Source of the DNA: Symsagittifera roscoffensis
Lineage: Eukaryota > Xenacoelomorpha > Acoela > Convolutidae
Assembly (NCBI RefSeq): GCF_963678635.1
Contig: NC_087069.1
Location: forward strand, 16,654,660 to 16,718,659
Reading direction: 5' to 3'
DNA: 64,000 nucleotides
This document shows positions 1-13,200 of this stretch, in pieces (position 1 is the first letter of the stretch; every line of letters starts with the position of its first letter). Under the pieces are notes generated by a model that saw nothing but the letters and a program-made list of their open reading frames with translations, ran no database searches and was not told where the DNA came from. Made by a program: the position numbers and the translations under genes.

Positions 1-3000
1 TATCTAGCGTCGAGAACGATTTTTAATGATTCTCCTTTAGCTAGAATAATAACGGGGTTGATAAATGTGTTGCCTTTTGGTTGTTCTTCTTTATTAACTG
101 GTGATATAATGTTGTATTGTTCTAAAATATCGAGTAATCTGTTCACTTTATCATGTAAGTGAATTGGTACTTTACTTGCTCTCTGTTTTTTGAAAACTGC
201 GTCTGGTTTTAACGGGAGATGTAGTGATGAACTGATTTTGCCAACATCAAATTTGGATGTTGCATAGACTGATGAATATTTAATTAGCTGTTTGGCTAAC
301 TTTTCGAATTCGTCTTGTGTTATTTGTGAATGTTGGAAATTAAACATTGTTAAAAATTTCTGTTGATCTCCTGTGTAGTTACTTATGTTGAATGTAGGTT
401 TGAAATATGGGGTTTTTGTAAAATAATCCGTATTTCTGTTTTCATTATTTATTATGTTGTTTATAGATAATTCTTCATTAAGAATTGTGGATTGACAAAT
501 ATCTAATAATTGAAGTATATTATTTACGCGATAGGCTTTTTCGTGTATTGGTGATATTGTAGCGTTGGTTTTGCAATAGCCTAAAAGTCCTAAAGGTAAT
601 GTTACCTGGTAAGGTGTGTTGTTATAGACATGTAAGGAAATAATATCTGAATTCGAGTTTTTCAAATATTTTATTGAAGAGATTGTGATTTTGAAAAATT
701 TATGAATAGGTTTGAATTCAAAATCTGACATATAAAATTTTTGTTTGTTTTGTTTTTTTTATCATATTGGTGAACTTGTTTGATTGAAAAATTATAGATG
801 TTTCCTGATAGTGGTTTCAGGTGTTTTCTTTGTTGATGATATATTGGGTAAAATTTTGAAAAGAATGGTGGTTGTTTATTTAATCTTTGAAAAAATGTTA
901 GGGATGTGTCTTTTGTTTTTGTATATTTATCTTTGATTAATATTTTACTATTCAAGATGTTGATTGTTGGTATATATTTCGAGATAAATGGAATTCCAAT
1001 GATATTATGTTTAATATCAGTGATATGGAATATTTGTTTAAATGGCTTATTTAAAATTTTACTTTGCTCTATTGTTCTTGTGGGGAGAAGAAATAATTGG
1101 ATTTTTCCGTAGTTTATTAATGTTGATCCCTGTGCTGTTGCTAACTTACTGGAGGTTTCAAGAGGTGTTAGCTTTGGGTGTAAAGTTTTTATTTCGTTCC
1201 ATGTGGGGATGTTTATTATATTTGATTCTGCTCCTGAATCAATTAAAAAATCAATTTCAAGATCTGGTGGTTGAAATTCTTTGTTTCTTGGACTTTCTAA
1301 GAGAAATGGTATTGTCCAAATTTTTTCTTTGGGTTGTTCTTTTTGTATATTTTGATAGATGTGGTTTGTGTTCAAGCATTTTTTTTTATTATTTGCAGAG
1401 GGTTGATTTGTAGTGTTAATTCTATTAGTTTCTTGTGTCGTTGGTGTGGAATGTATGGGTTTAGTGTAATAAATTTGAAGAAATTCTGATTGATTTTCAT
1501 ATATGTATGATGAAAAAGGTTGTTCATATATTACAGATTCATAGTCATTTTCGACTTTTATCATATTGATGGAGAGAGTGTTTTCTGTGTCGCTTTCTGA
1601 ATCTGATGATGCACAGTTTATTTGATTGAGTTGTAACGTATCAGTTACTGTGTCATCAATACCTGGAGGGTCTGATGTTTTTTCTGGGTTAGACTGTACT
1701 TGATTGATTTGTCTTTGATGTTTAGGTGTACTACTTCTGTGGCGATTATTAGAATTATTATAGTGATTATTTTTCCGGTGTGGTGATTGGGAATAATTTC
1801 TATAACGATTATTATAACTTGAGTGTCGATTTTGTGAATTATTTCGCGATCTATTTTGATAATTGCTGTTTGGTCTGTTATATGAGTTATTTCTTGATCG
1901 ATTGTTTTGATAATATTGATTTCGATTGTTTGAATAACTTCTATTTCGATTATTGGGATAGTTTCTATTTCTATTATATGATGAGTTTCGTGATTGATTG
2001 TTTGGATAGTATCTATTTCTTGATTGGGAATTAGATCTAGAAGCAAACTGTGTTGTGTTTGAATTAGATCTGGAGTAGTTATTTCTACTATTTGGTCTAT
2101 TGTAGTGATTTTGTGACGAATTTTGTGTGTTTCTTCGTTCTGGCGATCTTCCTCTATAACTTGAGTTATATGGGGATTGATTTCTTGTATAGCTTGTATT
2201 GTTCGGAAGTGGTTTTCCGGAACTATTGTTGCTGTATACATTTTTGTTCGGTAGATTTTGATCTTTCTTCATATATTGATAGAATGACTTATTTGGTTCT
2301 TTGTATTTTTGAGGTTTATTTTGACTATCTTGCTGTTTTTGTCTACATTCAGAAATACTATGTCCGTATCGTCGGCAATAATTACACCATTTTTTGAAAG
2401 ATGGTTTGCCTTTAAAGTTTGGGTTCTTTTCGTAAATATTGAGTATTTCAGTGATTTTTTCAACGAGGTCTGTGTCTGATTCCTGTATATTATTAATATT
2501 AGTGGGAGTCGTTTCAATTCTGTTAACGTATTCTAATTTCAGATTTTCCGTTTCTTCTAGTTTCATTGTGATTTCTGCTTGTTCTAATTTGTCTACTAAA
2601 TTTCGAAAATCTAAATCGGGTTCTCGAATTGAAGAAGGATGGGATGCTCTCTTTTTATTGCTATTTTCCTTAATTGTGGTGTTAAGGTCATCATTAAGAT
2701 TTCTGTCATCTTTGTGTTTTTATAGTCGTGTGTATTTAGTGAATATGCTTTTCGAACTAGTGTTTCGATTCGTACTGCTAATTGCTTGATGGTTTCGTTT
2801 GGTAATCTGCGAATTTCATTACATAAAACTCTTTGTTGTTGTTTGTTTCTTTCGGAGTCAAACATTTTTGAAAATTCCTGTGTAAACCTTTTCCAATTTG
2901 ATTTTATTTCTGGAGGTAATACTGAAAACCATTTTTGGGCTGCGCCATCTAAGGTTGTTTGTATCAACGCTGTGCGTCGATGTATCCAGTTTTGATGTAG

Positions 3001-4908
3001 TGGCGTATTAATTGGTTCAGGTCCAATGTTTAAAATCAAGTTTGCTGTTACTGCATTTAAATAATCTTCTACAGAGTATTCAGGGTCTGTTCCTGTGAAA
3101 ACCATTAAAGGTTTGTTTGATGTTATTGATGATCCACCCATAAGGTATGGATTCATTGTCATTTGTAATGATTCTGCTGCATTTGGCATTTGAGAAAAAT
3201 TTGAAAGTTGGTTTCTTGTTATTTCATGTTGTTGAAGATAATATGGGAGTGGTATTTCATTTTGCATTTGTGTTGGTTGATACGAGTGTGCAATCATTGG
3301 GTTTTGTTGTTGAATTGGTTAAAAAGATTGTGTATTAATTGGATTTTGTTGCTGAATTGGTTGTTGATGTTGTGTATCTATCGGTTGTGGAGAAAAAATT
3401 CTATGATTTGTATGTGGTTTCTGTACTCCTTGTCCACGATATTCTTGAGTATATGGTGCAAATATGTCTGGTTGTAAGAAATCATCATCTGAGGATAAAT
3501 AATCCATTTGATAAGATGTCTGTTTTTTATTTTTATTTTGTTGAAAAAATGGGTAATTTTCACTGCGATCCTGTGGAGGATTTGTTTGGAAATTTACTGA
3601 ATTAGGTTGGGCCATTGGGTTATCCCAGTTTCGAGATCTTGTATATTGGTTAAAATTTCTTCGTGGTTGATAATTTGTTTTTGATGGATGTGTATAATTA
3701 TAATTATGGTCTGCAAAGTTGTTTCTAGTGAATGTTTTACGTGTTTTTGGTGGTATTGTCATGGGTCTGTATGTTTGGTAATCCATATGTGAATATTTTG
3801 GAGCAACAGAAGGTTTAACGGTTGATTGTAAGCTTACCTGTGTTTGTGAAGGTTTTGTATTTCTTGGTGTTGTTAAATTTGGGCGTATTGGTGAAATACT
3901 TTGTTGTGTAGTTGTTGTGTGTACAATTTCTTCATTTATGAAGTGTGATGGTGTCTGGATATCTTGTTGAGTAAGATTCCTAGTTCCATTGAGGTTTTCA
4001 TTGTGTATGACTGTAGAGTTTAAACTATTATTTTGTGTATCGGGCAAAAATATATTATAGTTTAATGGTGTTGCATCAATGGTTAATGGTATTACTCTTA
4101 CATAATCTCTTATGTAAGATATTGTACTTATTGCTTGACTTGAGATTGATTGTGGGAAGCTTATAAATGCGGGATGAGACCATTCGGGGTCCCAAACATA
4201 GTCTGATTGTTCTGTGATAGCGGTATCATCGTTCGAGTTTTAGGGTCTAAAATTTTTTCTTGCTTGTGCAATTAAGTCAATATTGTGTGTGAAATAATCT
4301 ATTATGAACCATGCCAAAATTTTTTGTAGATAATGTTTTGTATGTTGTGAAACTTCGTCTTTCGTGAAATTTTCTTTAATGATGTTTAAATAACTAGAGA
4401 GTAGTGTGATTTCATGTCGTACTCTTATATGTTTAGATGTTTCTGTCGGTGAGACATTTGGTATTGGGATTTCGTTTTCTAATATCGAGATATAACTATA
4501 TATTATTGCGAAAACTTCATTGGTGAATATGGAGTTTGCTCTTTGTGAGTTATGATATTGGATGCTTTTTATATATTCTGAAAATACTTTTGAAAATTCT
4601 AAATCAAGATCGTCTGTTTGAATTATATATTTACTATGATTATGGTTTGGTGAGGTGAATTCTATGGAGTAGATTCCATACTGTTGTGTTAAGTTACATA
4701 TATCTTTTAGATAGTGATCTATGATTTGTCTTTTGATTTTTACATCTGGGAACTCTGTTTTACATGGACTGATTCCGGGTTCAAATAAATTTAAGAGTAG
4801 ATTTTTGCAAAATATATGTTGTCCTCTATCAGTGGTTGCATCTACTATAAAAGGGAAGATTTCATCATCATCTGGACTTTCGTCACCTGGGGTGTGCGTT
4901 GAGCTCAT
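1..4908 (-). pseudogene. gag-pol relic, copy A
   Basis: Homologous along its length to the intact gag-pol of copy B. From the coding start at 4908 it has a stop at 4240-4242 (CAA to TAA by comparison with B), a stop at 3319-3321 (again CAA to TAA), a one-base loss in an A run near 2655, and an expanded A run near 755. The capsid-like region, a normal CX2CX4HX4C zinc knuckle (about 2345-2395), the Asn/Arg/Ser-rich tract and the protease DSGA motif (about 1240) are still readable. Position 1 falls just before the first conserved reverse transcriptase blocks. It cannot encode a functional polyprotein. Confidence 0.93.
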
Positions 4909-5349
4909 TTTTTCGTTCGATGACTGTTAATATGTAATTATTAATGTGTCGAATTGGTTGATTCCAATTGTATAAATGTACTGGTTTGTGTTTATACTGC
5001 TTTTTTATTCTTCTTTTTCCTCTTTTTGATGAATTTGAAGTTGTTTCTGAGTCAGAGAAATATAATTGATCGTGAATTGGGCATTTTTTATCTATTGATT
5101 CTTTTAGTTTGTAAAGTTCGTCTAAACTGTTGGTTTCTGATTCTGAAAATGCGTTTCGGTTTTTTGAAAATCTTTTTGTGTTATTTGTCTTTGTTTAGTT
5201 ATTATTTTTCTCTTCAGTGTTTGTCGTTTTGTTCGAATGTATCCAACTGTTTGTGTATGAGGTGTGATTACAAGGTCGTATTTTTTGTTATCTATTTCAC
5301 AATTGTGTAAAACGATTGTTTGTTTATTTCCTAGGTTTTTAAATGACAT
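4883..5349 (-). pseudogene. ORF0 relic, copy A
   Basis: It matches the basic ORF0 protein of copies B and C for about 55 codons. A one-base loss near 5190 (a shortened A run on the coding strand) then shifts it into a frame that stops at 5122. The remaining ORF0 sequence is still recognisable up to the gag start. Confidence 0.75.
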
Positions 5350-5869
5350 AAGGTTTAGGATGACGGATGCAAAAGGTTGTTAAGTGAATTCTAATTGCTT
5401 AAACTGTTAGTCCTTACGATTTTTTGGTTAGCTTAACCTGGGTCTATTTGTTCAGGGTTGAAGAGAAAAGTATATCTATTCCGGAGAATGATTTTTACTT
5501 TCTCGTGACTAATATAAGCTAAGGTGTTAACTTACTTAATCTTACTTAGGGGTAGTGATTGTGTTCAAGGGTTGGAGAATAGTAAATCGATCCACAAGGT
5601 TCAGGTATAATTAGAACGCGAGTAGTTCGTTAGATACTATTTTTAACTTACTAAGTCTAAGATTTATCCTGGGTCTGGTAAGAGGGGGGGGGGTCAAGTG
5701 AAGGATGAATAACCAAAGTTCTTCACTGTTTATCCTAATTTGAATGATTAGTTTTGTTTAAAAATTTCTATTAGTCTTGGGTCTTTTAGAAAGGGTTGGA
5801 TAGTGAATCGACGTTTGAGGTAGTTAGACACTAGTTAAGTGGGTGGGGGAGAACAAAGTTGTTCTTTTT

Positions 5870-5954
5870 GATCCAAGGATAGGCCTTGATGATCAAATTT
5901 GAAATTTAATTAAGTAGAAAATGATTTAAGATCCAAGGATAAGCCTTGATGATC
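5870..5954 (-). other. Paired leader hairpins, copy A
   Basis: Two 25-nt inverted-repeat units with GATC ends and CAAGG/CCTTG arms occur at 5870-5894 and 5930-5954, 60 bp apart. The same pair occurs in copies B and C. This may be a packaging or dimerisation structure in the RNA leader, by inference. Confidence 0.5.
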
Positions 5955-6282
5955 TGATTTTAAAATTAAGTGAATTTAAGTTTTAATAAAGATTTAAATT
6001 TGTGTAAAGAAAAGATTTAGTTTTTTGATGATGTTAGTGAGTTTATGAATGCTGTTATGTTTAGATGATGAAGCTGGAACAACAGGATGATTCGTGATTA
6101 CTAACCATTTATTGTCATGCTACTAATTTTTATTTTTATTTTCCAATAAATATTTTTCAAACATGTTTTATATATTACTGCAGAATTTAAGAAAACGATC
6201 TGAGATCTTTTTATCAATCGTTATTGCATATTAATAATTTTGTTTAGCGCCTGAAATGATTTTGAAGGTTGACTTCAAGGTT

Positions 6283-6516
6283 TTATGTTTGCAAATGAAA
6301 ATCTAAATTCATTGCGAGTAGTTTTCTAAATACAAAAGTTTGTTCTGGCTTTTGCCGAACTATCATATAACTATATGGCAAGTTTCTACTTTGTCGTATG
6401 TCGTCTCTGGTTCGAGGTCTTCTTCCAATTCCGGGTAGTTCTGTTATGGTTCGGAATATTGGCTCTGATCTATTGAGTCGTAGAGACATTTTGATTAAAT
6501 TATCGTCGTATAACAT
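6283..6516 (-). CDS. Leader ORF of 77 codons, copy A
   Basis: This is the first ATG after the LTR and primer-binding site, giving a 77-residue basic peptide (starts MLYDDNLIKMSLRL). Copies B and C carry the same ORF with the same start, stop and length and only a handful of substitutions, while the rest of copy A is full of lesions. It has no recognised domain, signal peptide or membrane segment. It could be a real small protein, an upstream regulatory ORF, or the first exon of a spliced product. Confidence 0.5.
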   Translation of the reverse strand: MLYDDNLIKMSLRLNRSEPIFRTITELPGIGRRPRTRDDIRQSRNLPYSYMIVRQKPEQTFVFRKLLAMNLDFHLQT

Positions 6517-6583
6517 TTTGTAATTGTTTTTGTCTAATTTCTAATCTATTTTGGTTAATTCTAAGCTATTAAGGTCTTGTTCG

Positions 6584-6601
6584 AGACTTATGGTCGCACC
6601 A
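6584..6601 (-). promoter_or_regulatory. Primer-binding site, copy A
   Basis: Two bases inside the LTR, the minus strand reads TGGTGCGACCATAAG. The TGG start suits pairing to a tRNA 3' CCA end. The same sequence sits at the same place in copies B and C. I could not assign the tRNA with confidence. Confidence 0.6.
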
Positions 6602-6603
6602 GA

Positions 6604-7013
6604 TGAGTTAGGACCGATGGGTATAACTCATAGAGTAATTTCGGATAGGGTACACCGTCTGCTCGTCACGCTATCTTATTTTCGGCCGGATAGATTCGTG
6701 CAACTTCTTAGTCTAATACCGATCCTAATCTTACTCTTATACTATCTAGTCTCAGGTTGTTAAACTAGTCTCTGCTAGGCTCAATAGATCTAGGGTATAC
6801 TGGTTTATTGCGGCTGCTGAAGTACTCGGGAGAGTCCAACTAATTTCTAAGTTAAATTCAAATCTCTCTGGTGCTGAAATTACAAGTAATTTCAGCACTT
6901 ACAAATAAGTGTGTTGTTAGTTAGATGGATCATGATTGGTTAATATTAAATACTTTACATTGGTAAAATATCTAATTTATCCAATCATAAAATGTAGTTT
7001 AGATCAGGTTCCA
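6604..7013 (-). repeat. 5' LTR of copy A
   Basis: A 410-bp LTR that begins TGGAACCTG and ends CCTAACTCA on the minus strand, the same termini as the LTRs of copies B and C. It holds an AATAAA motif and the same inverted-repeat tract (TGAAATTAC then GTAATTTCA). Confidence 0.93.
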
Positions 7014-7092
7014 TGAGCTAAGTTTTTTAATGAGGTTTATCAATTGTACTAACTTTTGAGCAAGTTTACTTTTTAAAATGATCCATTTGCAG

Positions 7093-7263
7093 ATTACAAC
7101 GTGTTCATTGGAGACGTCGAAACCCACTCCGGAGTGAGTGGAATTTCGCAGGACATCTCATCCAGTCTGTCCGGACATGCCAAGACATACCTGGTCCAGG
7201 TGCAGTCAGCATACACATGTGCCAATGCAGACAGAGGGGAGGGCTCCACAGCTGCGTCCGAAG
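7093..7263 (+). CDS. FN3 gene exon 1 of window
   Basis: Acceptor TTTGCAG and donor AAG|GTCAGT, phase 1 in and phase 1 out. It encodes the second half of an FN3 domain, with TYLVQVQSAYTC as the strand F region. Earlier exons must lie upstream of copy A. Confidence 0.8.
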
Positions 7264-10200
7264 GTCAGTTTTCATGAGTAACGCTGTAAGCTTCGATTAT
7301 GCGCAGATTGGGAAAAAAATTGGCCGCGTTTTCACTTTTTAATTATTTAAAAAAGTAAATAAAGTCTCCAGAAAACTCATTGATGATGATTATGTTGGAC
7401 CTGATTAACTGTTCTATTTGAAAACTTATTTTTCGACTTAAATCCAAGTTAACAACCTCAGCCTTATACTGCTCCTGGGGGATGTTCACTTGTTTTGAAA
7501 TTCAACTTCAAACCAAGTGAACATCCCCAAGAGCTTGTTAAAAGGGTGTTAACTTGAATTTAAGTCTAAAAACAGACTCATGTTGAATTTTGTAGTGAAT
7601 GAGAATCGAATAGTTTACAGGAGCACAGGGAAGTTCACTACATACTTAATTGGTGGGGCGGAGGATAATAACTTGCTCTTATAGTTTTTTTTACAAATTC
7701 CAGACGCTAAACTGTCAAACTGCAAAAATTTCAGCTCGTTTTACAAACCAAAAAGTCAATTTAATGCTGCAAAACTAAATTGATAATTAAAAAAATGTTT
7801 TCAGAACTGTTGAGTCATTCGAAGACTTCCCTCTACGTCCACATTCCCCCCTCTCAGCCCACACTCGTGGTGAGCAAGTTCGATTCCACCACCCTCCAGG
7901 TAGATCTGAGTCAGGGTGGGGACGATGCGAATGAGGAGATTGTGTTCTTCGATGTGTTCAGAATGAAGGGGGCAAGTGTCGAACAGGGTTTGAGGTGAGT
8001 TAGGATAATATAAAACAAATGGTTTTGAAACAAAATATAGAACATAGATATCAGGTAGTACAAAAAATAAGAAAAAAAATCGGGCCTTTCCTTTTGATGC
8101 CAAACCATGACCCCTACCCGCCACCCCCCTCGTCCAGCAAATTATATCCCATAATGGTTAAATCTAGGAGCAGAGAAGATTTATTGTTTTTACGCTAGGG
8201 GGATGCTATGATGGGAAAGATCCGAAATATCTACAGTTGATAAATTGATAAGCACACAAATTACTCTAAACTTTTAAAGCAGAAACTTTTCTAAGGGGGG
8301 TGGTTTTTCACGAGTTATGAAAATTTTCCGGGCATTTTTTTAAAGTCGGTCAATATAACTTTCCGAGCTATCCGAAAATACTAAGGACCCTTTTTTGTCA
8401 AAAATGTTCTGGGCCGTCAAAAAAAAAACAAGCCAAAAATGCGTTTTTGGGCATTTTTTGGAAAATTTTGAAAATAAATGAGTTTTTTCGGCGCGCGCCT
8501 TCCTCAAAAATAGTTTTACTGGCGCCGAAGGAAAATTTTTGAGGTTGGTCAGCCAAAATGGATGTCATAAAGTCTCACCAAAAGGGTACCACAGATTGAG
8601 GTTATACGTTGAAATCACAGAGAAAATCTTTTTTTCTCCAGAAATGTTTTAGTATATTATCAGTACTGCATCAGATTCTGGCAAGTGGCAATATGTCTCT
8701 GGTCAGAGATATATCATAGAAAAAACTTCAGTACTGCAACAGTACTGTTTTCATTCTGTTCTTTTTGCAATCAGAATAAAATCAGAGATTGTGTTCTGTT
8801 GTTTCTCTATTCATTACAAAATCAAAAGTTGTGTTCTACTACTATTCCTCTGATCAAAAATGAAATCAGAGATATTGAAATTATTTATTAGAGGCTGATT
8901 TAAATAATTCAGCCTCTAATATGAATTTATTTAGTAGGGCTGACTTTAAAACATTTTTGACCTTCTTATTGAAGAACAATCTGCAATTTTCTGAGAAAAA
9001 ACTAAAAAAAAAGGAAATCTAGGGTTTAAAACTCACTTGTAAATCAATTATTGAACCTAGGCTAATTATGATGATAACAATGTCAAACGAAATTTTATAA
9101 CGAAATTGCACAAAACAATTTTAAACAACGTATTATACTTCGCGTTACTAGTAATCATCAGAAGAAAAACCACAGAAAAAATTCAAAAATTTCTAATGAT
9201 TGTCAGTCTTGAAGCAATTTTAGGCACACGGTAAAATAATTCAACTCACTAAATTCAGCTGCTAAGAATCAAAGTAAGTAACTGTCCACCAATTTTTAGT
9301 CTAAAAATAGAACAAACGTTTCATAATTTCACAGTTCCAGAATTCAAATTGAGATTTTTTCAAAAAATACTGCAAAACTACTGCATATTTGTTACAGTGA
9401 AAAAATATTATGGAATTAAAAGAAACAGTTGGGATGAAAAAAATAACAAATAAAGAACACTCTTATATTAAAAACAAAGAGCAAGATCAACCAAATCTAT
9501 TTCGTAAATAGAAAAAATAGTAACCGAAAATTTGACAAATTTTGAGCTGATTTCTAGCTGTGGTGTTGCATCATTCTTAAAAGAAAAACGGTTTTTTTTC
9601 CGTTTTTTAACCAAAAATTGCTGTATTTTTAGCAAAATTTAGTTGGTCAAATCGCCTAACTACAGTGTCTACACGTCTCTATTTTGTTTGCGAAAAAAAC
9701 TGCGTTTTTATTTTATTTTTAGTTGATTTGGGCTCTGGGGCTGTGAATTCAATTTGAAAAAAAGAACTTTTTTTCGGTTTTTTTAATCAAAAATATTACT
9801 GCTCAAGTTAATTTTACTGCTCAAGCTTTATAACTACCAGCGCTAACACATTTCTGTTTTTGTTGCGTTTACTGCGTTTATAGGTTATTGTCAGTCAATT
9901 TTGGCTGTAGATGGATGAATTCAAATTTTGAAAGTTTTTTTTTCGATTTTTTGTAAAACCAAAAATATATATTTCCAGGCAAATTTAATTGCTCTAGCCT
10001 TCTAGTTACCAACGCTACAATACTTTTCTGGTAAAAAAAAACGGTGATGATGATTTTTCCGATTGTAACGACACGTAACAAAACATAAAAATCAATTCGA
10101 AACTTTCGAAAAAAAAATTCCAGTAATATTTCAGATTGAAAACAGAAAAAAAAACAGTACTGTAACAGTATGGTTACAGTTTTAGAACAGTACTGACATT

Positions 10201-13200
10201 TTTCCTGTTCAATCTTTTGGTCATGTGAAAAACAGAGTGCTGATTTTACTCTGACATATGACTGAATTTTGTTTTACAGCTGTTGTTTTATTTGAACAGT
10301 ACTGATAAGCTCTGTGATTTCAACCCGGGATACTATATAGGTAGCCAAACTTTTCAAATCTTAAGTAATAATAATCATTTGTGTAAAAAAGAAAACAGAA
10401 TTCATCGTGTCTAAAACTAGCGGGTGAGTCTAAATCCCTCTTTCATATTGAGAACTCGATTTTATAGGTTCATGAACGTGACAGATGATGAGCCACTGTT
10501 GGATTCCTTTAATCTGATGCCAGGCACTCTCTACTCTTACTACACATACGCATTCTACAGAGGGGTGAGTTACAGTCTTTTTTAGCCTTTTTTCAAACAT
10601 TTGTCTGCGGCGCAAAAAATTTGGTCAAATTGGGGTCTTTATAGTACTTTGGGAGAGCTCAGAAAACCAATTTAGTCGATCCAAAAAAAATTGAAAATCC
10701 GCCGCCCCCTCGAAAAATTCCTAGATCAATCAGCGCCTGCATGATTTAAGGAGTCTTTCCAATTATAGACCCTCCAACCCCCTCTCCCCCTTCCCCACTC
10801 CTCGAAGCAAATTGTGGTCGTGTTAAATTTTTGCTACTAGGCTTGGGGTTATAATCGGATAGAATTGATGTAAGGACTCTTTCAACTCTTCTTATCCCCC
10901 GAAGCAGCCCCTTGTATCTAAAAAAACGGCTCAATTCTCCACAAATATTCCAGTTTCCCGTTTAAACTGAAGTGAATGCGTGTGCACTTATTTAGGTGAG
11001 AAGTGGGAAGAGTGCTGTTGTTTCCCAGTGCACTGACCCCCAGAGACCCACTGGACTGCGGGTGGTGGACTCCACTAGTGATGACATCACTCTAGCCTGG
11101 AACCCATCCGCCAACGGGGCAGCCACAGGTCGATGAGTAATCATTTCTCTTCTGTTGAGTTTTGCTGACATGGCTGTCTAATATTTTTGCAAATCCCTTA
11201 AATATTTTTGGCGGACTGTATAATTTAATTTCGACCGTTTTTTCCTGTTAATTTTGATTATCAGAACTTCTCATATTTAGGTTTTGGACTTTAGGCAAGA
11301 GAAAAATCCAATAGATGACATCACTCTAGCCTTTTGAAAAGGGAAAAATAAAGGAAAACGACAAATTTACTCAATAAATTTAGCCTAAATTGTTAAGATC
11401 TGTTTTTGTTACATGTTCCATGGTCCTTTTACCATCTTTTCCTTCTTTTTTTCAATTGGCCAAAAAACATCAAGTCCACAATTGAGAAGTATGGTACATT
11501 TCAGACTATGAGTTTGAAGTGGACCACGGAACCCCCTTCTTCAACTCCGACTTCACCCCCACCCCCACCTTAACTCTAACCCTCAACATCTCCTCCACTT
11601 CTGTGCCCACCATCTCCAGCGGCACTGAGTTCAGTGTGATGGTGAGGAGTGTGTTCACTTGTAGTGTGGATGGAACCAACCGAATCAGTGGTTGGAGTCG
11701 GATCGAAGCGGCCACAAGACCGGCGAAGCCAGAAATACAGAGTGTGAGTTTTATTATAATTTTTTGGTATTATTTTGGACTGGAGCGCCTACTTTGAGTT
11801 TAAGAGTATGCTTAGCTTATGACCAGTGAGTTCCATCTCTGTGAGTATTTTTAGAAATTTTGATCCATATGATTATATTTAACTTAACATACGAGCTTTA
11901 AAGCAGTTGAATGCAAACAAATGTTGGATTTTTATAAAATACAATTCTACTGGATATTCAAAAAAATACACAAAAAAGACCACGTTTTTGAATTTAGGAC
12001 TTGACCTTCAAATCAAAGAAGGTTTAAGTTAATACACATCATTAACTATTAAAAAAGCGGCACTGTTCTCATCCAAACTGAAAAGAAAAGTCAGCTTCAC
12101 TAGGAACATTTTCACTAGGTGCGTTTGTTGACTTGATTTTTCCCTTCTTTCCAGGTCATCCCTCTGGTTGGTTCCAGTGCTGCCATCCAGGTGATCGTCA
12201 CAGTGTTCGATGAGTTCCCCGACTTGACTGTCCTGGTGTTTGCAAATGGAGAACAAGTGGGAGAAATGAAGGACAATCTGACTTTCACCCATTATGGATT
12301 GCTAGCCGGAGTGCAGAATGAGTACACTGTTGCAGTGGTCAAACACGGTATTTTTTGTTATAAAGTTTTATTTCTGCTGCCAAGTAAACGATCCCTAAGC
12401 TTTCTAAGATCCTTAAGATTCCCTAACCATGGCTCTAAGCTCGACTTGTAATGAAAACGAAACTGTGGACTGAAACGATGTTAGTCGAACATCGGCTTCT
12501 TTGCTTGACGTTTCCAGACACAGTGCGAGTTTGGTCGACCACTTAGTTTGACCTTGTTCATCTTAAGCTGACATGATTGGGTTTTAGGGGCGGAGGTTCT
12601 CGATTTGTGTCCAGATTTGTGTCCAGACAAACAAATCTTTGAACGCGCCTTTGAAAGTTGGAAAGCCTTTGAAAGGTGGAACATTGGTCGAAACGCCTCC
12701 TCTTTCGTCAAATTCCTGGAAAAAATGTGCCCCTGCAAACCCCCCCCCCCCCCCCCCCCCCCCCTGCATCCGCTACTGTTTGTAGATACAAAAAGTTTTG
12801 AGCAAATTAAGTTGGAAGCAGCTGAACCACTATTAAATTATTTGTTTGTATTTGTAAATTAATAAACGTTTCCACTTTGCTTTAAGGTCTGATGAGTGAA
12901 CTAAGTGACCCCCAATGGGGCTGCTCCTTCCCTGGTGTGCCCCAGTTCGCCTACTTCACAGAGCAGGGCGAGAATGATGTGAAAATCAGCTGGACTTACC
13001 CCCATGACTCAGCAGAGCAAGTGGGTGTGTCCCACTACGATGTGTATCGGGACGATGCTCTAGGTCAGTCTCAAATTGCATTGAAATTTGTTGGTGTTTT
13101 GAATGTGTGCCAATATTTCATTTCTTTCAGCATTTATGTATTTCAAGATTTCGAAAAAAAATTTTCGCCAGCCATTTTATTTTGTATTAAATCTATTCAA

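Larger units (their letters stand above)
1..7013 (-). mobile_element. LTR retroelement copy A (decayed, truncated by window edge)
   Basis: This is a Ty3/gypsy-type, errantivirus-like LTR element in reverse orientation, closely matching copies B and C. Read on the minus strand it runs 5' LTR (7013 to 6604), primer-binding site, 77-codon leader ORF, paired leader hairpins, ORF0, then gag-pol up to the reverse transcriptase, where the window starts. It carries at least two nonsense changes and two frameshifts in gag-pol and one frameshift in ORF0, so it is a relic. It lies in the intron just upstream of the first visible host exon. The four bases outside the LTR are TGAG, but the other flank is outside the window, so a target duplication cannot be checked. 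Confidence 0.93.
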
